Below, piece by piece: positions 7,261 to 14,125 of a stretch of DNA of 16,965 nucleotides. Within the stretch, counting starts at the first letter, position 1. Each line of letters starts with the position of its first letter. Below the pieces are notes generated by a model. The model had not been told where the DNA came from and did not search any database. It was given only the letters and a program-made list of their open reading frames with translations. The stretch lies in NCBI GenBank assembly GCA_037443705.1, contig JBBINV010000068.1, positions 1-16,965 of the forward strand, given 5' to 3'. The DNA is from 2-02-FULL-66-14 sp037443705. Lineage in GTDB: Bacteria > Pseudomonadota > Gammaproteobacteria > Burkholderiales > SG8-39. The position numbers and the translations under genes were made by a program.

Positions 7261-8390
7261 ACTTCGAGCCGACCCCGGTGCAGAAGCAGGTGCGCGAGAC
7301 TTTCGCGCGCTTCTGCGACGAGCGCATCGCCCCGCGGGCGGCGTCGCTGGACGAGGCTCATGCCTTTCCGCGCGAGCTGTTCGCCGAGCTCGCGGCGATG
7401 GGCCTGTTCGGCATGCGCTACCCGGAGGACGTTGGGGGGAGCGGCATGCAGTTGAGCGAATTCTGCATCGCGCTCGAGGAGGTCGCGCGCGGCTCGATGT
7501 CGCTCGCCGGCTGCGCGGCGATGCAGTCGCTGATGGGCACGAAGTTCCTTCATATGCTCGGCGGGGCCGACGTGCTCGAGCGCCTGTTCAAGCCGGCGCT
7601 GCGCGGCGAGAAGGTCGGCGCGATCTGCATGACCGAGGCGAATGCAGGAAGCGACCTGGATTCCATTGCGACGATGGCTCGAAGGGTGGACGGCGGATAC
7701 GTCCTCAATGGAAGCAAGACGTGGGTCACCTCGGCCCCGGTTGCCGATTTCTTTACCGTGTTCGCAAGAGCGGGCGAAGCGAAGAAGCTCACGATCTTCC
7801 TCGTGGAACGCTCGTTCGAGGGCCTCGCGATCGGGCGCGCGATCGAGAAGATGGGGGTGTGGGCACTGCCGACCTCCGAGCTTTCGTTCGACGAATGCTT
7901 CGTTCCCGACTCGCACCGGCTTTCGCGCGAGGAAGGCGACGGCGAGGCGCACCTCCGGAAAACGCTCGCCGAAATCCGGATCATCACCGGCGCCATGGCG
8001 CTGGGAGTGGCGCGTGCGGCCCTCGAGGCTGCGGTGCGCTACGCGGCCGAGCGGCGGCAGTTCGGGAGGGCGATCAACCGCTTCCAGGCGATCCAGATGA
8101 AGCTCGCCGAGATGGCGACCGGCCTCGAGGCGGCCTCCGGGCTCGTCTATCGCGCCGCGTGGCTGCGCGACGCGGGAAGACCCCATCACACGCAGGCCGC
8201 GATGGCCAAGCTCTTCGCGAGCGAGACCGCGGCCTCGGTCTGCGATCAGGCGGCGCGCGTGTTCGCCTCCTACGGCTACGCGATGGAGTACCCGGTGCAG
8301 CGATACCTGCGCGACGTGCGCTTCACGCTGATCGGCGGTGGCACGAGCGAGATCCTCAAGCTCATCATCGCGAAGGAGGTCTCCTCGTGA
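7257..8390 (+). CDS. iaaF: Acyl-CoA dehydrogenase lacking the catalytic Glu; likely decarboxylating benzylmalonyl-CoA dehydrogenase type
   Basis: The 377-residue flavoprotein is normal length for the family, with the FAD signature CMTEANAGSD (124-133), RRQFG (266-270) and the C-terminal RDVRFTLIGGGTSEILK. The residue before the final Gly-Thr, normally the catalytic Glu of MCAD/SCAD (YEGT), is Gly361. The alternative Glu position used by isovaleryl-CoA dehydrogenase, just before Arg241, is Ile240 (Glu239 is one position off). Both usual bases thus seem absent. From memory, IaaF of the auxin pathway oxidises and decarboxylates benzylmalonyl-CoA to cinnamoyl-CoA, with loss of the carboxylate replacing proton abstraction, which would explain this. 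The ATG at 7257 overlaps the ligase stop by four bases; the mutase genes follow directly and would make its substrate. Confidence 0.82.
   Translation: MNFEPTPVQKQVRETFARFCDERIAPRAASLDEAHAFPRELFAELAAMGLFGMRYPEDVGGSGMQLSEFCIALEEVARGSMSLAGCAAMQSLMGTKFLHMLGGADVLERLFKPALRGEKVGAICMTEANAGSDLDSIATMARRVDGGYVLNGSKTWVTSAPVADFFTVFARAGEAKKLTIFLVERSFEGLAIGRAIEKMGVWALPTSELSFDECFVPDSHRLSREEGDGEAHLRKTLAEIRIITGAMALGVARAALEAAVRYAAERRQFGRAINRFQAIQMKLAEMATGLEAASGLVYRAAWLRDAGRPHHTQAAMAKLFASETAASVCDQAARVFASYGYAMEYPVQRYLRDVRFTLIGGGTSEILKLIIAKEVSS
8373..8380 (+). promoter_or_regulatory. Strong Shine-Dalgarno site for the B12-subunit gene
   Basis: AAGGAGGT, a full match to the anti-Shine-Dalgarno, stands six bases before the GTG at 8387. 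It fixes this GTG as the start although the gene overlaps the preceding stop by four bases, and suggests that the small mutase subunit is made efficiently. Confidence 0.8.
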
Positions 8391-8779
8391 ATCGCCCGAT
8401 CAAGGTGGTGCTTGCCAAACCGGGGCTCGACGGCCACGACCAGGGAGCGAAGGTCGTGGCGCGTGCGCTGATGGACGCCGGGATGGAAGTGGTCTACACG
8501 GGCCTTCGCCAGACGCCCGAGGCGGTGGCGAGAATCGCGCAGGACGAGGACGCGGACGTGATCGCGCTCTCCTCCATGGCCGGATCGCACCTGCCGTTCT
8601 GCCAGAGACTGAAGCCGCTCCTCGAGCAGGCGGGGCTTTCCGACAAGCTCTGGGTGATCGGCGGAAACCTGCCGAAGCAGGACCACGCGCGGCTGCGCGA
8701 GCTCGGGTTCCGCGGAATCTTCCCGTCAAGCTCCCGGCTGGACGAGATCGTGCGGTTCGTTCGGGAGAATGCGCCGTGA
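8387..8779 (+). CDS. Cobalamin-binding small subunit of a split CoA-carbon-skeleton mutase
   Basis: The 130-residue protein is a stand-alone B12-binding Rossmann domain. It has the base-off/His-on motif DGHDQG (Asp15, His17, Gly20; usually DGHDRG), then SSMAGSH where the family has SSLAGGH, and a GGN loop (V-I-GGN-L) where the nucleotide tail normally binds. It would hold adenosylcobalamin for the large subunit encoded next. The domain occurs as a separate subunit in archaeal-type methylmalonyl-CoA mutases and in 2-hydroxyisobutyryl-CoA mutases, in contrast to the fused bacterial enzyme. The start is the GTG at 8387, and the gene overlaps the large-subunit gene by four bases. In the auxin pathway the mutase is, as I recall, IaaGH; I am not sure which letter is which subunit. 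Confidence 0.92.
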   Translation: MNRPIKVVLAKPGLDGHDQGAKVVARALMDAGMEVVYTGLRQTPEAVARIAQDEDADVIALSSMAGSHLPFCQRLKPLLEQAGLSDKLWVIGGNLPKQDHARLRELGFRGIFPSSSRLDEIVRFVRENAP

Positions 8780-10365
8780 AACCGGTGGTCAACGAATCCG
8801 GACTCGAGATCCGTCCGCGCTACACGAGCGAGGACGTCGATCGCTCGGGCGGCTACGGCTTCATCGGCGAGCCGGGGCAGTACCCCTTCGTGCGCGGAAT
8901 CCACCCGCTCATGTACCGGCATCGCCCGTACACGATGCGGCAGTACACCGGGTTCGGCAATCCAGCCGACACCAACCGGCGCTTCAAGTACCTGATCGCG
9001 AACGGGCAGACCGGGCTCAACGTGGCGTTCGACCTGCCCACGCAGTGCGGCCTCGATTCGGACGATCCGCTCGCGCACGGCGAAGTGGGGCGCGTCGGGA
9101 TGGCCGTGGACACGCTCGCGGACTTCGAGACCGCGTTCGAGGGCATCGACCTCGACGCGATCACGGTGTCGCTCACCGTGAACGGGGCGGCGCCGCAGCT
9201 GATCGCGATGTACCTCGCAATGGCCGAGAAGCGCGGCTACGATGTCGCAAGACTGCGCGGCACCGCGCAGAACGACATCCTGAAGGAGTTCATCGGCCGC
9301 GGAACCTGGATCTATCCCGTGGAGCCGTCGGTGAAGCTCGTGGGCGACACGATCGAGTACTGCGCCCGGTACGCGCCGAAGTACAGCCCCGTGTCGGTGT
9401 GCGGCTACCATATCCGCGAGTCGGGCGCGAACCCGGCGCAGGAAATGGCGTATGCGTTCTGCATCGCAAGAGCCTACGCCGACGAGGCGCTCGGGCGCGG
9501 CCTTGACATCGACGAGTTCGCCGGGCGGCTCTCGTTCAACTTCAATGTGTTCGGCAACATCTTCGAGCAGGTGGCGAAGTTCCGCGCCGGACGCGGCCTC
9601 TGGGCGAAGATCGTGAAGGAGCACTACGGCGCGAAGCGCCCGGAGTCCGCGTGGCTGCGCATGATCGCGGGCGGCGGGGGCGGCGGGCTCACCTACGAGC
9701 AGCCCGAGGTGAACATCGTGCGCGGCGCCTATTACGCGCTGATCGCCGCGCTCGGCGGCGCGCAGACGATGGCCCTTTGCTGTTACGACGAGGCCTATAC
9801 CATTCCCACCGAGTACGCGCAGCGGATATCCCTGCGCACGATGCAGCTGCTCGTGGAGGAGATGGGCCTCGCCGACACGGTCGATCCGCTCGGAGGCTCG
9901 TGGTACGTCGAGACGCTCACCAACGAAATGCGCGCGAAGATGGAAGCGGTGATGGCCGAGGTCGACGCCGAAGGCGGGATCGTGAAGCTCGTCGCCGAGG
10001 GCGCCATCCAGGCGAAGGTATCGGCGCAGGCCTACCGCATGCAGCGCGCGATCGAGTCGGGCGAGTTCCGCAAGGTCGGCGTGAACTGCTACCGGAGCGA
10101 CTCGGAGGAGGAGCACGAGGTCGCGCTCCATCCGTACGACGAGGCCGACGCGCGCCGGCAGGTGCGCAGCCTCGAGGAAATCCGGATGAAACGCGACGCG
10201 AACGAAGTGGAGAAATCTCTCTCGAAAATCTCCGCCGCAGCGCGAAACGACGAGAACGTCATGCCCGCGGTTGTCGAGGCGGTCAAGGCCTACGCCACGG
10301 TGGGAGAGATCACGCACGCGCTCGCAGGCGTGTACGGGCGCTACCGGGAGCCGGTGAGATTCTAG
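8776..10365 (+). CDS. Methylmalonyl-CoA mutase-type large subunit, likely aryl-succinyl-CoA mutase
   Basis: The 529-residue protein is the substrate-binding TIM-barrel half of a B12-dependent acyl-CoA mutase with no B12 domain of its own. Key residues align without gaps to methylmalonyl-CoA mutase: Tyr57 in RQYTGF (for Tyr89), Gln165 and Arg175 in QNDILKEFIGR (for Gln197 and Arg207), His212 in CGYHIRESGA (for His244). Tyr and Arg bind the free carboxylate; isobutyryl-CoA mutase has Phe and Gln instead, so this enzyme should use a dicarboxylic mono-CoA ester. In context the proposed reaction is rearrangement of 2-(2'-aminophenyl)succinyl-CoA to 2-aminobenzylmalonyl-CoA. True methylmalonyl-CoA activity is possible but less expected beside this dehydrogenase. 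The GTG start overlaps the small-subunit gene, and GGGAG (8763-8767) stands eight bases upstream. Confidence 0.9.
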   Translation: MKPVVNESGLEIRPRYTSEDVDRSGGYGFIGEPGQYPFVRGIHPLMYRHRPYTMRQYTGFGNPADTNRRFKYLIANGQTGLNVAFDLPTQCGLDSDDPLAHGEVGRVGMAVDTLADFETAFEGIDLDAITVSLTVNGAAPQLIAMYLAMAEKRGYDVARLRGTAQNDILKEFIGRGTWIYPVEPSVKLVGDTIEYCARYAPKYSPVSVCGYHIRESGANPAQEMAYAFCIARAYADEALGRGLDIDEFAGRLSFNFNVFGNIFEQVAKFRAGRGLWAKIVKEHYGAKRPESAWLRMIAGGGGGGLTYEQPEVNIVRGAYYALIAALGGAQTMALCCYDEAYTIPTEYAQRISLRTMQLLVEEMGLADTVDPLGGSWYVETLTNEMRAKMEAVMAEVDAEGGIVKLVAEGAIQAKVSAQAYRMQRAIESGEFRKVGVNCYRSDSEEEHEVALHPYDEADARRQVRSLEEIRMKRDANEVEKSLSKISAAARNDENVMPAVVEAVKAYATVGEITHALAGVYGRYREPVRF

Positions 10366-10373
10366 GTTCAGAC

Positions 10374-11258
10374 ATGAGTTCTTCTCCGATCCACTCCGGA
10401 GCCGTTTCCTGGATGGCACCCCGATCGCTCGAAGCCGCGGCGGCGCTGCTGCGCGGCGGCGGCGTCACCGTCGTGGCGGGCGGCACCGACGTGATGCCGC
10501 AGTCCCGGTCCGGAAAGATCCGTCTCGCGCCGGTGCTCATGAGCGTGCGGCGCGTTCCCGAGCTGAAGGGGATTTCGGGGAGCGACGGGACGGTGCGAAT
10601 CGGAGCGCTCGTGACGATTTCGGAGCTTCTCGAGAGCGCGCTCGTCCGGGCGGAGCTCGCGGTTCTGTGGCAGGCCTGCGACCACTTCGCCAGCGACCAG
10701 ATCCGGAACGCCGCGACGATCGGCGGCAACGTCTGCAACGCCTCGCCCGCGGGCGACACGCTCGTGCCGCTCCTTGCGCTTGAGGCGCGCGTCGTGCTCG
10801 CCGGGGCGCGCGACGGGGGGCTCGACACCCGGCGCGTGCCGATCGCCGGGTTCTTCAGCGGGCCGGGCAGGACCGTGCGCGCGCCGCACGAGCTCGTGAC
10901 CGCGCTCGAGATTCCGCTGCCGGGCCCGGGGTTCGTCTCGGCGTTCTGCAAGTTCGGCACGCGGCCGGCGCTCGACATCCCGGCGGTCTCGATCGGCTTC
11001 GCCGCGGTGCGCGAAGAAGGTGTCCTGCGCAACGTGCGGATCGCGCTCGGCGCGGTGGCGCCGACGCCGCTTCGTGCCGTGGGGGCCGAAGGGATTCTTG
11101 AAGGAAAGCCTCCTGACCCGGACACCGTGGAAGCGGCCGTCCGGGTCGTACAGGAGGAGATTCGCCCCATCTCGGATGTCCGCGCATCGGACTGGTACCG
11201 GCGCGAGCTCGTGGGGAACCTCTTGAGGAGGATGCTGGCTCATGTCCGCGAGGGTTGA
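10374..11258 (+). CDS. Molybdenum hydroxylase, FAD-binding medium subunit (CoxM/XdhB-like)
   Basis: The 294-residue protein has the two FAD signatures of the xanthine oxidase family: VVAGGTDVMP (33-42) and TIGGNVCNASPAGD (115-128), then a typical C-terminal domain ending in a positively charged stretch. It passes electrons from the Fe-S subunit to an acceptor such as NAD+. It has only a few scattered cysteines (C101, C121 and one further on in SAFCKFG) and no insert with four cysteines, so it is not like the medium subunit of 4-hydroxybenzoyl-CoA reductase, which carries an extra [4Fe-4S] cluster. The ATG at 10374 follows the mutase stop by eight bases with no clear ribosome site. Its end overlaps the Fe-S gene by 17 bases. 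Confidence 0.9.
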   Translation: MSSSPIHSGAVSWMAPRSLEAAAALLRGGGVTVVAGGTDVMPQSRSGKIRLAPVLMSVRRVPELKGISGSDGTVRIGALVTISELLESALVRAELAVLWQACDHFASDQIRNAATIGGNVCNASPAGDTLVPLLALEARVVLAGARDGGLDTRRVPIAGFFSGPGRTVRAPHELVTALEIPLPGPGFVSAFCKFGTRPALDIPAVSIGFAAVREEGVLRNVRIALGAVAPTPLRAVGAEGILEGKPPDPDTVEAAVRVVQEEIRPISDVRASDWYRRELVGNLLRRMLAHVREG

Positions 11259-11736
11259 GATCGATTTCACGTTGAACGGCGTGCGGCGAAAGGTGGAGGT
11301 GCCGCCCGCCATGAGCGCGCTCGCGATGCTGCGCGACCTGCTCGGGCTCACGGGCACGAAGTACGGCTGCGGCGAGGGCGAGTGCGGCGCGTGCACGATC
11401 CGCGTGGACGGGCGCACCGTGAATTCGTGCCTCATGTTCGCTGCCGACTGCGACGGGCGCGACGTCCTCACCATCGAGGGGCTCGCGGCGAGCGCGCAGG
11501 GCGAGGCGCTCGCGCGGAGCTTCGTGGAGCACGGAGCGGTGCAGTGCGGCTTCTGCACCCCGGGCATCGTGGTGCAGGCGTCGCAGTTCATCGCGCGCCA
11601 CCCCGGCGCGAGCGAGGCCGAGATCAAACGCGGCATCGAGGGGAACCTTTGCCGCTGCACCGGCTACCGGAAGATCGTCGAGGCGATCGCAAATGCGGGG
11701 TCAGACTCGACTTTCCAGGGAGGCGCGCATGGCTGA
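11242..11736 (+). CDS. Molybdenum hydroxylase, 2x[2Fe-2S] small subunit (CoxS-like)
   Basis: The 164-residue protein carries both iron-sulfur motifs of the family: the plant-ferredoxin type CGEGECGAC with Cys43, Cys48, Cys51 and Cys63, and the second cluster QCGFC...CRC with Cys102, Cys105, Cys137 and Cys139. It relays electrons from the Mo site to FAD. GAGGAGG lies about ten bases before the ATG. The conserved domain ends near residue 151; the last dozen residues (GSDSTFQGG and on) are encoded by the left arm and loop of the inverted repeat at 11696-11762, so the tail looks like an added, non-ancestral extension. The gene overlaps the Mo-subunit gene by eight bases. Confidence 0.93.
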   Translation: MSARVEIDFTLNGVRRKVEVPPAMSALAMLRDLLGLTGTKYGCGEGECGACTIRVDGRTVNSCLMFAADCDGRDVLTIEGLAASAQGEALARSFVEHGAVQCGFCTPGIVVQASQFIARHPGASEAEIKRGIEGNLCRCTGYRKIVEAIANAGSDSTFQGGAHG

Positions 11737-11762
11737 GGCGAGGAAAGTCGAGTCTGACCCCG
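11696..11762. repeat. 21-bp perfect inverted repeat spanning a gene junction
   Basis: The arms 11696-11716 (C followed by GGGGTCAGACTCGACTTTCC) and 11742-11762 (its exact reverse complement) flank a 25-base loop. The loop holds the GGGAGG ribosome site (11718-11723), the ATG (11729) of the Mo subunit and the stop (11734-11736) of the Fe-S subunit. The left arm codes for the tail of one protein and the right arm for the first residues of the other. The sequence recalls REP-like dispersed elements of betaproteobacteria, which is inference. It is not a terminator: no T run follows and it lies within an operon. Confidence 0.9.
11718..11723 (+). promoter_or_regulatory. Shine-Dalgarno site inside the hairpin loop
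   Basis: GGGAGG stands five bases before the ATG at 11729 and selects it over an earlier in-frame ATG at 11693 in the Fe-S gene. Both the site and the start codon sit in the unpaired loop of the 21-bp stem, so they would stay accessible when the stem forms. Confidence 0.75.
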
Positions 11763-14125
11763 GTTTCTCGCTCCTCGGCAAGCGCATCCCGAAGCTCGAC
11801 GCGCCCGACAAGGCGAGCGGCAACACGCGCTACATCCACGACCTGGAGGTGCCGGGCGCGCTGCACGCGAAGATCCTGCGCTCGAGCGAGGTGCACGCGC
11901 GCATCCGGTCGATCGAAACGGGCGCGGCGAGGGCGCTTCCCGGCGTGCACGCGGTGATCACGGCGGCCGACGTTCCCTGGCAGCGCCCGATCGGGGTGGC
12001 GAAGGACCATCTGCCGCTCAAGACCGACCGCGTCCGGAGCCTGCGCGACGAAATCGCCGCGGTGGCCGCCGACACCGAGGAGATCGCGGAGGCGGCGCTG
12101 AAGCTCATCCGCGTGGAATACGAGCCCCTGCCCGTGATCACCGACGCGGTCGAGGCGCTCAGGCCCGGTGCGCCGCTCATCCACCCCGAGCCGCACGGCG
12201 CCAACGGCAGCCCGCACCTGAAGCCCGGCGCGCCGGTCGCCTTCGCCGGCAAGGCCGACAACGTGGCGATGACGTTCGAGTACGCGCAGGGCGACATCGC
12301 GCAGGGCGAGGCCGGGTCGGACGTGGTGATCGAGGACGTGTTCCGCCTGCACTACGTGACGCACTGCTGCATGGGCGTCTCGGGCGTGATCGCCGCGTTC
12401 GACCCGGGCGGGAATCTCCTGCTTCATTCCAATACGCAGGTACCGTTCCTGCACAAGCGCGAATTCGCCGAGCTGCTGGGGATCGACCCGGCGCGAATTC
12501 GCATCATTCAGCCGCCGATCGGCGGCGGGTTCGGCTCCAAGCTCGACATCTACCCCTTCGAGCCGATCGCGATATTCCTGGCCAGAATCACGAAGCGTCC
12601 GGTGAAGCTCGTCTTCACGCGCGAGGAGGAGTTCCTCGCCTCGCCGACGCGCCAGCCGGTGCTGATGAAGCTGCGCTCGGGCTGCCGGAAGGACGGCACG
12701 CTCACCTTCCGCGAGGTGGAGACGCTGCACGACAACGGCGCGTACACCTCGTGGGGCGCGACCACGCCGTTCGTCATGATGCAGACGATCTCGTCGCTCT
12801 ACCGCGTGCCGCACTGCAAGTACCGCACGCGCGCCGTCTACACGAACAACCCCTACGCCGGGTCGTTCCGCGGCTACGGCAACCTCCAGGCCACCTTCGC
12901 GGTGGAGGCGCACATGGACAAGCTCGCCGAGGCCGTGGGGATGGACGGGCTCGCGTTCCGGCTGAAAAACGCGCAGGAGCCGGGCGAGGTCTCGCCGCAG
13001 GGCATGCACTTCAGGAGCTGCGGCTTCAAGCAGTGCCTCGCCACCGCGGCCGAGCGCAGCGACTTCCTGAGAAAGCAGGCCGCCAACCGCGCGCGCCAGG
13101 GCGACCCGGATCCGGTCAAGCGCGGCGTAGGCATCGCCTCGATGCTGCACGTAGGGGGCGGCGCGAAAATCTACCCCTCGGACGGCTGCGGCACGATCCT
13201 CAAGATCGACGACTTCGCGCACGTGACGCTGATGACCGGCGCCTCGGAAATCGGGCAGGGCTCGGAAACGGTCCTCGCGCAGCTCGTGTGCGAGGAGCTG
13301 GGCCTGCCGCTTTCCGCGGTGACCGTGGTCAACAACGACACCGACATCACGCCCTGGGACGTCGGCGTGCACGCCTCGCGCACCACGTTCATCGCGGGCA
13401 ACTCGGCGATAGGGGCCGCAAGGAAAGCGAAAGACAAGATTCTTTCGGCCGTCTCCGCGCGAACCGGAGCTCCGGCCGAAGCGCTCGCCCTGAAGGACGG
13501 GTTCATCGTCAGAGGAGAGGAAAAGCTCTTCGAGCTCGGCAAGTTCCTGAGGTCGCTGCACTTCTCGGAAAAGGCGGAGCTCGTGATGACGACGCACTAC
13601 TACGAGCCGCCGAGCCATCACCAGGACCGGCAGTTCAGGGGCGACGTCTCGGCCGCCTACGCCTGGGCGACCCAGGTCTGCGAGGTCGAGGTGGACACGC
13701 AGACCGGGATCGTCCGGCTGCTGAAGGTCACCGGCGCGCACGACGTGGGCCGCGTGCTCAATCGACTCGGGATCGAGGGGCAGATCGAGGGCGGCATCGT
13801 GATGGGCCAGGGCTACGCGATCACCGAGAACCTCGTGGTCGAGAACGGCGTGGTGAAGAACCCCAATTTTCGCGACTACAAGCTCGTCACCGCGCCCGAG
13901 ATCCCGGAAATGGACGTCACCTTCATCGAAACCATGGACGGCGAGGGCCCGCAGGGCGCGAAAGGGGTGGGGGAGGCGCCGGCGATCTGCATCGCCGCGG
14001 CGGTGGCGAACGCGATCGCGAACGCGACCGGCGTTCGCATCACGGCGCTGCCGTTCACGCCAGAGCGCGTCTACCGCGCGCTCAAGGGAAAGCTTCCCTC
14101 GCCAGAATGGAACGTGCCCGCGTGA
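11729..14125 (+). CDS. Molybdenum hydroxylase, large Mo-cofactor subunit (XdhA/CoxL/HcrA-like)
   Basis: The 798-residue protein is a full-length xanthine-oxidase-family large subunit. It shows the GGGFGSK loop (265-271), NNPYAGSFRGYGN with Arg381, an EIGQGSE cofactor loop, and the catalytic glutamate Glu749 in GVGEAP. It lacks the AYRCSFR loop of CO dehydrogenase. The enzyme inserts water-derived oxygen beside a ring nitrogen or, in relatives, reduces aryl-CoA; the likely job here is hydroxylation of the indole ring at C2. The first conserved block (LLGKRIPKLDAPDKASG) begins near residue 15; residues before it (RKVESDPG) come from the right arm of the inverted repeat. Relatives closest in motif look like 4-hydroxybenzoyl-CoA reductase alpha, but the missing extra cluster in the partner subunit argues against that role. 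Confidence 0.9.
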   Translation: MAEARKVESDPGFSLLGKRIPKLDAPDKASGNTRYIHDLEVPGALHAKILRSSEVHARIRSIETGAARALPGVHAVITAADVPWQRPIGVAKDHLPLKTDRVRSLRDEIAAVAADTEEIAEAALKLIRVEYEPLPVITDAVEALRPGAPLIHPEPHGANGSPHLKPGAPVAFAGKADNVAMTFEYAQGDIAQGEAGSDVVIEDVFRLHYVTHCCMGVSGVIAAFDPGGNLLLHSNTQVPFLHKREFAELLGIDPARIRIIQPPIGGGFGSKLDIYPFEPIAIFLARITKRPVKLVFTREEEFLASPTRQPVLMKLRSGCRKDGTLTFREVETLHDNGAYTSWGATTPFVMMQTISSLYRVPHCKYRTRAVYTNNPYAGSFRGYGNLQATFAVEAHMDKLAEAVGMDGLAFRLKNAQEPGEVSPQGMHFRSCGFKQCLATAAERSDFLRKQAANRARQGDPDPVKRGVGIASMLHVGGGAKIYPSDGCGTILKIDDFAHVTLMTGASEIGQGSETVLAQLVCEELGLPLSAVTVVNNDTDITPWDVGVHASRTTFIAGNSAIGAARKAKDKILSAVSARTGAPAEALALKDGFIVRGEEKLFELGKFLRSLHFSEKAELVMTTHYYEPPSHHQDRQFRGDVSAAYAWATQVCEVEVDTQTGIVRLLKVTGAHDVGRVLNRLGIEGQIEGGIVMGQGYAITENLVVENGVVKNPNFRDYKLVTAPEIPEMDVTFIETMDGEGPQGAKGVGEAPAICIAAAVANAIANATGVRITALPFTPERVYRALKGKLPSPEWNVPA

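Noticed and set aside
8776..10365. 2-hydroxyisobutyryl- or isobutyryl-CoA mutase
   Set aside because: The Tyr and Arg that bind a substrate carboxylate in methylmalonyl-CoA mutase are both kept at exact spacing, unlike the replacements described for isobutyryl-CoA mutase.
11696..11762. Rho-independent terminator
   Set aside because: The stem is strong, but no T run follows, the loop is long, and the structure sits within overlapping coding sequences of subunits of one enzyme.
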